64,000 bases of DNA from Gammaproteobacteria bacterium (GTDB taxonomy: Bacteria; Pseudomonadota; Gammaproteobacteria; Steroidobacterales; Steroidobacteraceae): contig JABCZO010000001.1 in NCBI GenBank assembly GCA_013289615.1, forward strand, positions 1 to 64,000. Direction: 5' to 3'. Both the position numbers and the translations under genes were made by a program. The notes under the pieces were generated by a model. The model did not search any database, had not been told where the DNA came from, and saw only the letters and a list, made by a program, of their open reading frames with translations. Positions 1 through 8,727 of the stretch are shown here, in pieces. Numbering within the stretch: position 1 is the first letter of the stretch; each line of letters begins with the position of its first letter.

Positions 1-107
1 AAGGAAAGTAGCGCCGGCTCCGCGCGGCAACTCACTTTCCGGGCGCCCGGCAATCGACGACAATTCGCGCTGCCGGTACGGTTATTAAGATTCCGGGGAG
101 TGCGCTG

Positions 108-626
108 ATGAAAATTCCGCTGCTATTGGGAATGATGTCCTGTGCCTGCGTCGCTGCCATGGCGCAGGCCGGGGACTATCCGCATATCAAGGAGGGTCTG
201 TGGTCGACCACCACGACCATGGGCGATGCCAAACGACCGCCTCAGTCCGGAACCATGTGTAACAGCACCGCGGTGATGCAAAGCGTCCTCGATGCGCACA
301 AGAAGAACACCGACCAACCCTGCAAGATCATCAGTTTGACCCACAGTGGCACGGTGTACACCGAGCAGACGGAATGCAATTTCGGCGGCCAGGTCAGAAA
401 GAGCACCAGCGTGACTACCTTCACCGGCGACACCGCGGTTCACACCGAAATCCACCAGGCCGATGGCGCCGTAACGGTGACCAGCGACAGCAAATACGTC
501 GGCGCCTGTCCCACCGGCATGGTACCGGGCGATTTCGTTGGCGCCGACGGAATGAAATTCAACATCCTGCACCCCGAGGACCTCAAGCTGCCCGATGGCG
601 CCAAGGCGCCGGAGAAAAAACCCTGA
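108..626 (+). CDS. DUF3617 domain-containing secreted protein
   Basis: This 172-residue protein has a clear N-terminal signal peptide (basic Lys2, hydrophobic LLLGMMSCACVAA core, AMA-QAG cleavage region), so it should be periplasmic or surface-exposed. The mature part begins with the 'KEGLWSTTTT' strand and carries four cysteines (MCNS, PCKI, ECNF, GACP) spaced as in DUF3617 proteins, a family of unknown function common in proteobacteria. The ATG is supported by a GGGGAG Shine-Dalgarno 7 nt upstream. It stands alone, with a perfect hairpin directly after the stop codon. The family assignment rests on overall pattern; no biochemical role can be read from the sequence. Confidence 0.8.
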   Translation: MKIPLLLGMMSCACVAAMAQAGDYPHIKEGLWSTTTTMGDAKRPPQSGTMCNSTAVMQSVLDAHKKNTDQPCKIISLTHSGTVYTEQTECNFGGQVRKSTSVTTFTGDTAVHTEIHQADGAVTVTSDSKYVGACPTGMVPGDFVGADGMKFNILHPEDLKLPDGAKAPEKKP

Positions 627-643
627 GGCAATGGCGCATTGCC
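627..643 (+). terminator. Hairpin directly after the DUF3617 stop codon
   Basis: A perfect 7-bp inverted repeat, GGCAATG/CATTGCC with a 3-nt loop, begins at the base after the TGA. There is no following T-tract, so it is not a canonical intrinsic terminator. It could stabilise the mRNA 3' end or assist termination. Confidence 0.35.
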
Positions 644-977
644 ACGCCGGCGCGCTGCGCCATCGCTCTGGCGCTGACACCGACCGGAACGGAATCTATG
701 GCCGATCTGTTGTAGGAAGTGGCTGGCGCGCCACACTCGAGTGCGAGCGCGTAGGGTGTTCCAATGTCGCGGCGGGTGCGCCCGGCGGCCAGCGCAAAGG
801 GCGAATCACGATGCTGCGTACATCGCTCGCGCCCGGTACCCGATGCAGATGATCGACCGACCACCGCCAGCCGGTGGCACCGCCAATCCGGCTGAAAAGG
901 CGATTCAGTTGACGTTCAGTCGCACTTCATTAGCTTCGAGTCTGATGAATTCACCATGCCGTGAGGGAGGTGTCGTG
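644..977. other. Gene-free stretch
   Basis: About 330 bases between the DUF3617 gene and the small Cys/His protein. Reading frames here (for example 595..852) look like arbitrary high-GC frames without a ribosome site or recognisable product. The last 100 bases are somewhat more AT-rich (around TTGACGTTCAGTCGCACTTC) and probably hold the promoter of the next gene. I see no RNA gene or repeat. Confidence 0.5.
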
Positions 978-1283
978 ATGCAACTGAGGAACGCCCGAGA
1001 TTGGAAGCTGGAGGCCGAGCCGATGCCATCGGATCGAATCGAACTGGACTTGCGGCAGCGCGCGCGAGAGCGCATACGCGAAGGCCGCCTGTCGTGCATC
1101 ACGCACTATCGCACCTGGGGCGGCCGCGGCAGCAACGAGCCGTGCGCGCTGTGCGATGTAGTGATCGGGCGCGACGAGGTCGAGTACGAGATCGAGGCGC
1201 TGGACGCCACCAGCGGCTGCCTGTATCGCTTTCACTTCCTGTGTCACGACGCGTGGCAGTACGAGTGCGCTCAGGCGATCTGA
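978..1283 (+). CDS. Small Cys/His-rich protein of unknown function
   Basis: The ORF track opens this frame at 741, but the ATG at 978 has a strong GGGAGG Shine-Dalgarno 7 nt upstream and gives a compact 101-residue protein. Its C-terminal half contains a CALC knuckle followed about 35 residues later by an HFLCHDAW segment and a late Cys, a CxxC...H..C..H arrangement that could bind a metal. The N-terminal half is basic and acidic mixed, with no membrane segment or signal peptide. I do not recognise a named family; similar short PCALC/CHxAW proteins are scattered through proteobacteria. No operon partner is evident: the next gene starts 82 bases downstream. Confidence 0.6.
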   Translation: MQLRNARDWKLEAEPMPSDRIELDLRQRARERIREGRLSCITHYRTWGGRGSNEPCALCDVVIGRDEVEYEIEALDATSGCLYRFHFLCHDAWQYECAQAI

Positions 1284-1365
1284 GGCTTGCGGAAAACCCG
1301 GCGCCGCCCTAACCCCCGTCTCGCTGATCATGTAACCTTGGGGTCGGCAATTCCCAGGGCTGACC

Positions 1366-2355
1366 ATGACCGCAAACGCGGCTGACCGTTCCTTCACCGT
1401 CACCTCGAGCAGCTACCTGGACTGTTCCGCGCGCGACGATCGGCTCGCGGGTGGCGTGCGCATCATCCCGATCGCTACACCTCTCGGCGACTTCAAGGTC
1501 TGGACCAAACGCGTCGGCAACAACCCGCGCATCAAACTGCTGCTGCTGCACGGCGGGCCCGGTGCCACCCACGAGTACTTCGAAGCCTGCGACTGCTATC
1601 TGCCGGCGGCCGGCATCGAGTACTACTATTACGATCAGCTCGGGTCGTACTACAGCGACCAGCCGGACATTCCGGACCTCTGGGAGGTCGCACGCTTCGT
1701 CGACGAAGTCGAACAGGTGCGCATCGCGCTTGGTCTTGATGCCGGCAATTTCTTCCTGCTCGGGCATTCCTGGGGAGGCATTCTCGCCATCGAGTACGCA
1801 CTCAAGCACCAGCATCGGCTCAAGGGGCTGGTGATCTCTAACATGATGGCGAGCATGCCGGCCTACAACGACTATGCCGAGCGCGTGCTGATGCCGACTA
1901 TGGAACCGACAGCGCTGGCAGAAATAAAGCGCCTGGAGGCCGCCCGGGACTATGCCAATCCGCGCTACATGGAGCTGCTGATGCAGCAGCACTACATCTA
2001 CCATGTGCTGCGCATGCCCGCCGACGAGTGGCCGGATCCGGTCAAGCGGGCGTTCAAGCACCTCAATCCGAAGGTCTATATCCCGATGCAGGGCCCGAGC
2101 GAACTGGGTGCTGGCGGGGCACTGGCGCACTGGGATCGTAACGCCGACCTGCGCCTGATCAACGTACCGACCATGAGCATCGGTGCGCGCTACGACACGA
2201 TGGATCCCCGCTACATGGAGAGCATGTCGCGCACGCTGGCGCATGGCCGCTATCTGGATTGTCCCGACGGCAGTCACATGGCGATGTACGACGACCAGCA
2301 GCGTTATTTCGACGGCCTGATCCGCTTCCTCACGGATATCGATGGCGGCCGCTAA
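1366..2355 (+). CDS. Proline iminopeptidase-family alpha/beta hydrolase
   Basis: A 329-residue alpha/beta hydrolase of the Pip/S33 family. It shows the oxyanion motif HGGPG (about residues 62-66) and the nucleophile elbow GHSWGG (Ser135), with a plausible Asp in the GARYDTMD segment and a His in DGSHM near the C-terminus. The length fits proline iminopeptidase or L-amino-acid amidase enzymes, which release N-terminal proline or hydrolyse small amides. There is no signal peptide, so it is probably cytoplasmic. It lies 33 bases upstream of an APC permease in the same direction, suggesting uptake plus hydrolysis of a small peptide, amide or amine derivative. The substrate is inferred only. Confidence 0.82.
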   Translation: MTANAADRSFTVTSSSYLDCSARDDRLAGGVRIIPIATPLGDFKVWTKRVGNNPRIKLLLLHGGPGATHEYFEACDCYLPAAGIEYYYYDQLGSYYSDQPDIPDLWEVARFVDEVEQVRIALGLDAGNFFLLGHSWGGILAIEYALKHQHRLKGLVISNMMASMPAYNDYAERVLMPTMEPTALAEIKRLEAARDYANPRYMELLMQQHYIYHVLRMPADEWPDPVKRAFKHLNPKVYIPMQGPSELGAGGALAHWDRNADLRLINVPTMSIGARYDTMDPRYMESMSRTLAHGRYLDCPDGSHMAMYDDQQRYFDGLIRFLTDIDGGR

Positions 2356-2388
2356 CAGCCGTGCGATTCCGTAGCGTCTCGAACCAGC

Positions 2389-3750
2389 TTGCAAAGCCCT
2401 GACCCATCCCCGCCCGGTATCGATCAATTCGGCTATCGGGAGCAGCTACGGCGCGTGCTCACGACCGGCGATCTGATCATCTACGGGCTGATCTTCATGG
2501 TCCCGATCGCGCCGTTCGCGGTCTACGGGTTCGTGTGGAACGACGCCAAGGGCATGGTGCCGCTGGCGTATCTGATCGGCCTGATCGGCATGTTCTTTAC
2601 CGCGACCAGCTACGCGGCCATGTCGCGCGCCTTCCCGGTGGCCGGTTCGGTGTACTCCTACGCTCAGCGCGGCCTGAGCGAGATTGCCGGCTTCTTCGCC
2701 GGCTGGTTGATCCTGCTCGACTATATTCTGATTCCGGCGCTGCTGTACCTGTTCAGCGCCATCGCGCTGCAGCCTATGTTTCCGAATGTTCCCGAGTGGA
2801 TATGGCTGATCGGCTTCGTAAGCTTCAATGTCGTGGTGAACCTGATCGGCATCGAGTTTACCGCGCGCGCCAACCGCTACCTGCTGGCGATCGAACTGGT
2901 GGTCCTCGCGCTGTTTGTGCTGCTCGGGCTGATCGCGCTGTACAGCGGCCACGGCGCCGGCGGGCTCACGCTCAGGCCGGTGTACGATCCCGGCGTGTTT
3001 TCCATCGCTACGGTCGCCGGCGCCACCTCGATCGCGGTGCTGTCGTTTCTGGGTTTCGATGGCATCTCGACACTGTCGGAGGAGAACAGCGGCGACCGCA
3101 ACTCGGTGGGCCGCGCCACCGTACTGTCGCTGCTACTGGTCGGCGTGCTGTTCATGCTGCAGACCTGGATCGCCACCGATCTGTCGCGCGGCATGAGTTT
3201 TTCGTCCCCAGGCACCGCGTTCTACGAGATCGCCAGGCTAGCCGGCGGCCGCTGGCTGGAGTGGAGCATTCTCGGTGCCGTAGCGCTCGGATCCGGAATC
3301 GCCAACGCCATGGCCGCCCAGGCGGCGACGTCGCGGATTCTTTTCGCCATGGCGCGCGACCGCAAGCTGCCGGCTGTGCTGGCAAGGATTCACCCGCGCT
3401 ACCAGACGCCCTACGTCAGCACCCTGCTGGTCGCGCTGGTATCGCTGCTGGTCGGCGTGTTTTTCTCAAGTCGCGTCGATGACCTGAGCCGGATCGTCAA
3501 CTTCGGGGCGCTCACCGGCTTCCTGCTGCTGCACCTGTCGGTGATCAATCACTATCTGGTTCGCCAGCGCAGCGGCGACTGGCTGCGCCACCTGGTGTCT
3601 CCGGTGGTTGGCTTCCTGGTGATCGCCTACGTCCTCTATGAGATGGACACCAGCGCCAAGATCATGGGGACGTGCTGGATTGCGATCGGCATCGTCTACT
3701 ACCTGGTACTGATCTACGTGCTGAAACGGCCGGCCGCCCTGGAGTTGTGA
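2389..3750 (+). CDS. APC-family amino acid/amine permease
   Basis: A 453-residue membrane protein with about 12 hydrophobic segments. The first begins right after 'LRRVLTTGDL' and contains the glycine-containing TM1 signature of the APC superfamily. The best resemblance is to the putrescine importer (PuuP)-like branch, inner-membrane amino acid or polyamine symporters. A conserved loop around 'SFLGFDGISTLSEE' (TM6 region) supports this. The track start is TTG with no convincing Shine-Dalgarno; a GTG at codon 23 is the main alternative but would cut close to TM1. It is probably co-transcribed with the upstream hydrolase. Confidence 0.8.
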   Translation: MQSPDPSPPGIDQFGYREQLRRVLTTGDLIIYGLIFMVPIAPFAVYGFVWNDAKGMVPLAYLIGLIGMFFTATSYAAMSRAFPVAGSVYSYAQRGLSEIAGFFAGWLILLDYILIPALLYLFSAIALQPMFPNVPEWIWLIGFVSFNVVVNLIGIEFTARANRYLLAIELVVLALFVLLGLIALYSGHGAGGLTLRPVYDPGVFSIATVAGATSIAVLSFLGFDGISTLSEENSGDRNSVGRATVLSLLLVGVLFMLQTWIATDLSRGMSFSSPGTAFYEIARLAGGRWLEWSILGAVALGSGIANAMAAQAATSRILFAMARDRKLPAVLARIHPRYQTPYVSTLLVALVSLLVGVFFSSRVDDLSRIVNFGALTGFLLLHLSVINHYLVRQRSGDWLRHLVSPVVGFLVIAYVLYEMDTSAKIMGTCWIAIGIVYYLVLIYVLKRPAALEL

Positions 3751-3789
3751 GCTGCCGCCGCCGCGCCGTGGCCCTGCCGCCGCGTGGAT

Positions 3790-4953
3790 TCAGCCCCCTA
3801 GTGGCCGCAGCAGCGCGCGCGAGATGATGTGCCGCTGCACTTCGCTGGTGCCGTCCCAGATGCGTTCGATGCGTGCGTCGCGCCAGATCCGCTCCAGCGG
3901 CATCTCGGTCATCAGCCCCATGCCGCCATGAACCTGCAGCGCCTCATCGGCGACCATCGCCAGCATCTCGGTTGCCTTGAGTTTCGCAATCGCCATGTCC
4001 ATATCGGTGGCGATCTTGCGGTCGAGCTTCCAGGCCGCCTCCAGCGTGAGCAGCTCGGCCGCGCGCAGCTCCATCGCCATGTCCGCGAGCTTGAACGCCA
4101 CGCCCTGGAATTTGCCGATCTGCTGGCCGAACTGCACGCGATCGACCGCCCATTGCTTGGCGTGATCGAGTGCACGCTCGGCACGGCCCAGGCAGTTGGC
4201 CGCGACCTGCAGGCGCGTCGCCCCGAGCCAGGTGTTGGCAACGTCGAAACCCCTGTGAACTTCCCCCAGCACCGCGGATTTCGGCACCCGGCAGTCGTTG
4301 AACTGCAGGATGCTGTTGTGGTAACCGCGATGTGAGACGTTCCTGTAGCCCGGCCTGATCTCGAAGCCGGGCGTGCCAACGTCCACCAGAAAAGCGGTAA
4401 TGAGCTTACGTTTGCCGCGCGCGCCGTCCTCTTCCCCCGTGACCGCGAACAGGATGACAAAATCCGCATGATCGGCGTGGCTGATGAAATGCTTGGTGCC
4501 GTTGATGACGAAATCGGCGCCGTGCTGCACGGCGCTGGTCTTCATGCCGCGCATATCAGAGCCGGCACCGGGCTCGGATATGCCCAGGCACTCGGATCGC
4601 TCGCCGCGCACCGCCGGAAGCAGGTAACGCTCGCGCTGGCCGCCCTCGCACGCCAGCAGGATGTTCGATGGCCGCGCCACGCAGGTGTAGTGCAGCACAT
4701 AGCTGGCGCGGCCCAGTTCCTTCTCGTACAGGATCCAGGTCACCGCATCCAGCCCGGCGCCGCCCACGTCGACGGGCATATTGGCGGCGTACAGTCCCGC
4801 ATCGATGGCCTTCGCCTTCAGCTCGCGCAGCAGCTCCGGGCGCAACTCCCCGCTCTGCTCGATCTCCTGCTCGTGCGGATATAGCTCGTGCTCGACGAAG
4901 TCGCGCGTAGACTTGATGATTAGCTGCTGCTCTTCGGTGAGCGCGAAGTCCAT
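3790..4953 (-). CDS. Acyl-CoA dehydrogenase
   Basis: A 387-residue FAD-dependent acyl-CoA dehydrogenase with the usual layout: helical N-terminal domain (FALTEEQQLI), central beta domain with SEPGAGSD, and C-terminal helical domain with 'QVHGGMG' and 'IWDGTSEVQRH'. It would oxidise an acyl-CoA to the enoyl-CoA and pass electrons to ETF. At the position of the MCAD catalytic Glu (YEGT) it has Asp (WDGT). The ATG has a GGGAGG site 5 nt upstream. It is the third gene of the minus-strand operon behind carnitine dehydrogenase and a BetI-like regulator, so a gamma-butyrobetainyl- or other carnitine-related CoA substrate (CaiA-like) is possible but unproven. Confidence 0.88.
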   Translation of the reverse strand: MDFALTEEQQLIIKSTRDFVEHELYPHEQEIEQSGELRPELLRELKAKAIDAGLYAANMPVDVGGAGLDAVTWILYEKELGRASYVLHYTCVARPSNILLACEGGQRERYLLPAVRGERSECLGISEPGAGSDMRGMKTSAVQHGADFVINGTKHFISHADHADFVILFAVTGEEDGARGKRKLITAFLVDVGTPGFEIRPGYRNVSHRGYHNSILQFNDCRVPKSAVLGEVHRGFDVANTWLGATRLQVAANCLGRAERALDHAKQWAVDRVQFGQQIGKFQGVAFKLADMAMELRAAELLTLEAAWKLDRKIATDMDMAIAKLKATEMLAMVADEALQVHGGMGLMTEMPLERIWRDARIERIWDGTSEVQRHIISRALLRPLGG

Positions 4954-4985
4954 GGCTGCCTCCCCTGCTCTTTGCTAACTCTTTG

Positions 4986-5633
4986 CTAAGCGACCGACGA
5001 CCCGGGCGCGGTGCTGCGGTCGGTTTTCCTGACCTTGTCGGTGCCGGCCCACGCTCGCAGCAGCTGCAATTGCAGTCGAAGCTGCTCGATCTGTTTATCG
5101 GCCGGCCAGTTGCTGCGGCTGACCACCGCACCGGCTGTGAGTCCATTGATGAAGGTGACGATCGAGCGCAGCACCTGATCGCGCGTCGCCGCTGTCCACC
5201 GCGACCATTCCGGCCAGGCCCGCGCCAGGCAGCGCTCGAACAGGCGCATGTACTCGCGGTGCACCCAGGCGTTGATGCGCTTGAGACGCTTATCCGCCGA
5301 CACCTGGGCCCAGAAGGCAATCCAGAACGCGCATTCGGTATAGCGCTGTTCGTCCACCGGCAATGCCTCAGTGAGCAGCAGCAGCAGATCCGGTGTCGTG
5401 TGCCCCGCGGCGCGCGTCAGGCGCTCGTCGATACGCCGCAGGATCAGGCGTAGCGCGGCGATAATGATGTCCTGCTTGGTGTCGAAGTAATGCGCGACCA
5501 TGCCGGTGGTGTAGCCGGCTTCGCGCGCGATGCGCACGACCGTGGCCTGGTCGAAGCCGTAGTCCGCCACCACGCGGCAGGCGACCAGCGCAATCTCATC
5601 GCGGCGTTGATCGTGATCGACGATCTTGGGCAT
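4986..5633 (-). CDS. TetR/AcrR regulator of the BetI type
   Basis: A 215-residue TetR-family repressor. The N-terminal helix-turn-helix lies around 'VVRIAREAGYTTGMVAHYFDTKQDI', with the G-V/I-xxHYF recognition helix typical of BetI-like proteins. The ligand domain carries the 'FWIAFWAQ' aromatic stretch also seen in BetI and in the BetI half of the fusion at 18921-20993. It lies 9 bases after carnitine dehydrogenase and 32 bases before the acyl-CoA dehydrogenase, so it is probably autoregulated within that operon. A quaternary-ammonium or carnitine-derived ligand is inferred from context and family. Confidence 0.85.
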   Translation of the reverse strand: MPKIVDHDQRRDEIALVACRVVADYGFDQATVVRIAREAGYTTGMVAHYFDTKQDIIIAALRLILRRIDERLTRAAGHTTPDLLLLLTEALPVDEQRYTECAFWIAFWAQVSADKRLKRINAWVHREYMRLFERCLARAWPEWSRWTAATRDQVLRSIVTFINGLTAGAVVSRSNWPADKQIEQLRLQLQLLRAWAGTDKVRKTDRSTAPGSSVA

Positions 5634-5642
5634 GGCTGCCGT

Positions 5643-7151
5643 CTAGCTCCTCGACAGGCGCAGGTGCCGGGCCGGCATGGCCGGCCCATCGATGCTGGCG
5701 TGGGCCGCACGTATCTGCTCCAGCCTTGCATGCACGGCGCTGTCCATCGGGGCGGCCCTGGCCGCGGCACTGTCCACGTGCAGGTACAGCTGCTCGCCGG
5801 TCGCGAGCAGGCGTTCGTCGCGCCGACGGAACAGGCTGTGCAACAGATGTACGCGCTTGTCGTCCAAGCCCAGAATCTGCGTCGTTACATACAGCGGCTC
5901 GAGCGCCCGGGCCTCGCCGCTATGTGTCACGTGGGTTTCCACCGTGTAGAGCGCACGGCCGGATCGGCGATAGACGTCATCGACCCCGACCGCCCGAAAC
6001 AGCGCATCGGTGGCGTCGCCAAACACCTGCAGGTAGCGCGAATCGGTCATATGGCCGTTGTAATCGACCCACTCGGGGCGCACGCAGGTCTCGATCAGCC
6101 GCAGCGGCTTGCCCGCTTCGATGGCGTCGGGCTGCGCCGTGGCGGCGCGCGCCGCCGAGCCGCTGTCCTGGTACAGGCGCTCTTCCAGCGCGCGCAGGGT
6201 AGCCCCGGCGCCGATATTGAACTGCCGCAGCACCTGTTGAATCGCCACCAGGTAGTCGTCGCGCAGGCGCTCGAGCTCGCGGATCGAGCGGCCGTTGGCC
6301 TGCGCCTGCGTTCCCTCCACCATCCGATCGATCAGCTGCTTGCTCAGCTCCGGCGCCTCGAGCCGCGTCCATGGCCATTTCAGGCAGGGGCCGAATTGCT
6401 TCAGCATGTGGCGCATGCCGCTCTCGCCGCCGGCCAGGTGGTAGATCAGGTTGGTGCCCATCGCCGCCCAGCGCAGCCCCGGCCCGTAGACGATCGAGTC
6501 GTCGAGCTCGCCGGTCGTGGCCACGCCATCATTGATCATGTGCAGGATCTCGCGCCACAGCGCTTCCTGCAGCCGGTCGGTCAGATGGCCCGGCACCTCG
6601 CGCCGCACGCGCAACGCATGCATGCCGATGTAGCGGTAGAACTCGCCGGCGGCATCGAGCGCCGCGCCCGAGGTGCGACTGCCGCCCACCACTTCGACCA
6701 ACGGCAGCAGGTAGACCGGATTGAACGGATGCCCCACCAGAAAACGCTCCGGCGCCTGCATGTCGCGCTGCAGATCCGAGGGCAGGAGTCCCGAGGTACT
6801 CGAGGCGATCAGCACATCCGGCGGCGCGCAGCGGCTGACTTCCGCCAGCACGCGCTGCTTCAATTCGAGCTGTTCCGGAATATTCTCCTGGATGAAGTCC
6901 ACCTGCCGTGCCATCGCGGCAAGGTCGGTGGTGAACCTCAGGGTACCCTTCGGCGGCAATGGCGCGAAGGTCAGCCGCGACAGTGCGCCTTCCGCGTTGT
7001 CGACCGCGCCGCGGATCCAGGCCTGCATTCCGGGGTTCAGGTCAGCGGCCAGCACGTCGATGCCGAAATGCAGCGCGCGCGCCGCCCAACCGCCGCCGAT
7101 CACCCCGGTGCCCAGCAGGCCCAGCGTCTTCACCGCTCTCATAGCCGCCAT
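5643..7151 (-). CDS. L-carnitine 3-dehydrogenase fused to a betainyl-CoA-type thioesterase
   Basis: A 502-residue two-domain enzyme. Residues 8-320 form a 3-hydroxyacyl-CoA-dehydrogenase fold with the NAD motif LGTGVIGGG and a conserved HPFNP loop (141-145), matching carnitine 3-dehydrogenases that make 3-dehydrocarnitine. Residues about 350-475 are a hotdog thioesterase with the 'VDYNGHM' active-site motif. This dehydrogenase-thioesterase fusion is known from bacterial carnitine catabolism, where the thioesterase releases glycine betaine from betainyl-CoA. The DUF849-type cleavage enzyme that acts between the two steps is not in the window. The start is ATG at 7151, with ATG at 7142 as an alternative. 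First gene of a minus-strand operon with a TetR regulator and acyl-CoA dehydrogenase. Confidence 0.88.
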   Translation of the reverse strand: MAAMRAVKTLGLLGTGVIGGGWAARALHFGIDVLAADLNPGMQAWIRGAVDNAEGALSRLTFAPLPPKGTLRFTTDLAAMARQVDFIQENIPEQLELKQRVLAEVSRCAPPDVLIASSTSGLLPSDLQRDMQAPERFLVGHPFNPVYLLPLVEVVGGSRTSGAALDAAGEFYRYIGMHALRVRREVPGHLTDRLQEALWREILHMINDGVATTGELDDSIVYGPGLRWAAMGTNLIYHLAGGESGMRHMLKQFGPCLKWPWTRLEAPELSKQLIDRMVEGTQAQANGRSIRELERLRDDYLVAIQQVLRQFNIGAGATLRALEERLYQDSGSAARAATAQPDAIEAGKPLRLIETCVRPEWVDYNGHMTDSRYLQVFGDATDALFRAVGVDDVYRRSGRALYTVETHVTHSGEARALEPLYVTTQILGLDDKRVHLLHSLFRRRDERLLATGEQLYLHVDSAAARAAPMDSAVHARLEQIRAAHASIDGPAMPARHLRLSRS

Positions 7152-7236
7152 CCTCGTCCTCAGGCCTTGGGTTAGCTTTTATAATGTCACCGTAATAATA
7201 TAACAAACGTGACGGCGGCAGGGCAGTGGGCGCTCG
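7152..7236. promoter_or_regulatory. Divergent promoter region of the carnitine locus
   Basis: An 85-base region, strikingly AT-rich against its surroundings, between the divergent carnitine dehydrogenase and NCS1 permease genes. It contains TATAAT on the plus strand (7180-7185), further TAATAATATAA sequence, and an inverted pair GTCAC (7186-7190) / GTGAC (7209-7213). Both transcription units could be controlled here by the nearby BetI-like or GlxA-family regulator. The motif assignment is by eye. Confidence 0.5.
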
Positions 7237-8682
7237 ATGGTCAACAGCAGGTTCATCGAAAAGCGCTCGATCGACTATGTGCCGCTGGCCGAACGCCACG
7301 GCAAGGTCTGGCACCTGTGGCCGGTATGGTTTTCCGGCGATGCGCATCTGGCGACGCTGGCGGTGGGCGTGCTCGGCATCACCCTCGGCGGCAACCTGCT
7401 GTGGACCTCGGTGGCAGTGGTGGCAGGCTGCGCGCTCGGAACGTTCTTCATGGCGTTTCACTCGACGCAGGGCCCACAGCTCGGGTTGCCGCAGATGATC
7501 CAGTCGCGGCCACAGTTCGGCTACCGCGGCGCGCTGCTGGTGTGGGCCGTGGCCCTCATCGCCTACATCGGCTACAACGCCTTCAACCAGGTGCTCGCGG
7601 TGCAGGCGCTGCACCAACTCTGGCCCGCGATCCCGGCGGCCTCCGCGCTCGGCATCATCGTGTTTGCAATCGCGGCGTTGACGCTGGCCGCGGTCGGCTA
7701 CGACACCATCCATATGGCGCAACGCGGCTTCGCCTATCTGATGATCGGCATTCTGTCGGTGTTTTCGATCGGTGCCTGCCTGGCGCTTAAGTTTCCTGCG
7801 GCGCAGTGGGCCGCGTCCGGATTTCGGGGGGTGCCGTTCATTGCACAACTGTTTGCCGCCGCCTCCTATCAGCTAAGCTGGTCGATCTACGTGTCCGACT
7901 ACTCGCGCTACCTGCCGCGCGACGTCAGCGTCCGTTCGTCTTTCTGGTGGACCTACCTGGGCGCGTTCGTCGGCGGCACCTGGATGATGCTCATCGGTAC
8001 CGTCGCGGCTGCGACCGACCCGAGCCAGGACGTGGCGGCGGCGATGCAGCGCGCCGCCGACAGCATCGCACCGGGCTTAGGGGCGGTACTGTTGCTCGGC
8101 GCCCTGCTCGGCCTGGTGACGATCTCGGCACTGAACTTCTACGGCGCGTCGCTGACGCTGCTGAGCGTTGCCGATACCTTCAGGCCGGTAAAATCCGGTG
8201 CCGGCAAGCGCATCGCCAGCCTGCTGGCGACCGCGCTGCTGGCCACCGTGATTGCGCTGCGCTCCTCGAGCGACTTCGTGAGCCGGTTCGCCGATCTGCT
8301 GGCTGTGCTGCTGTACCTGTTCACGCCCTGGACTGCGATCAACCTGGTGGATTTTTACCTGGTTCGACGCGGCCATTACTCGATCCGCGAGATATTCAAT
8401 GCCGACGGCATGTACGGTCGCTGGAACTGGCGCGGCCTGAGCGCCTATGCGCTGGGCTTTGCGGTGATGATTCCGTTCTTCAGCACCGGGATGTATACCG
8501 GGCCGATCGCCCGTGCGCTCGGCGGGGCCGACCTGGCCATGCTTGTCGGCCTGCCGGTAGCCGGCATTGCTTATTACCTCGCCTGCCGCAACCTGGATAT
8601 CGATCGCGACCGCTCGCGGGCGGCCGCTGCGGATGTCGGTCTCGAACCGTGCGACGATCCGCCTCCGACCGCCCACGTCTGA
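7237..8682 (+). CDS. NCS1-family permease (nucleobase/cation-symporter type)
   Basis: A 481-residue inner-membrane transporter with about 12 hydrophobic segments. The loop after TM1, the 'QLSWSIYVSDYSRYLPR' segment and the late 'LFTPWTAINLVDFYLVRRGHY' stretch are hallmarks of the NCS1 (PF02133) family, whose members import cytosine, purines, hydantoins or thiamine with Na+ or H+. Position matters: it is transcribed divergently from carnitine dehydrogenase and followed by a GlxA-type regulator, so the substrate may be a quaternary amine or related nitrogen source instead of a nucleobase. That is inference; sequence alone does not fix the substrate. Confidence 0.83.
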   Translation: MVNSRFIEKRSIDYVPLAERHGKVWHLWPVWFSGDAHLATLAVGVLGITLGGNLLWTSVAVVAGCALGTFFMAFHSTQGPQLGLPQMIQSRPQFGYRGALLVWAVALIAYIGYNAFNQVLAVQALHQLWPAIPAASALGIIVFAIAALTLAAVGYDTIHMAQRGFAYLMIGILSVFSIGACLALKFPAAQWAASGFRGVPFIAQLFAAASYQLSWSIYVSDYSRYLPRDVSVRSSFWWTYLGAFVGGTWMMLIGTVAAATDPSQDVAAAMQRAADSIAPGLGAVLLLGALLGLVTISALNFYGASLTLLSVADTFRPVKSGAGKRIASLLATALLATVIALRSSSDFVSRFADLLAVLLYLFTPWTAINLVDFYLVRRGHYSIREIFNADGMYGRWNWRGLSAYALGFAVMIPFFSTGMYTGPIARALGGADLAMLVGLPVAGIAYYLACRNLDIDRDRSRAAAADVGLEPCDDPPPTAHV

Positions 8683-8727
8683 ACAGACGTTCAATGATCC
8701 ATCACGCTCAGCGTATTCGAAAAGACC

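Noticed and set aside
5490-7175. 561-codon plus-strand frame antisense to carnitine dehydrogenase and its TetR neighbour
   Set aside because: High-GC antisense shadow: His/Gln/Arg-rich, no domain and no ribosome site, while the minus-strand genes are clearly recognisable.
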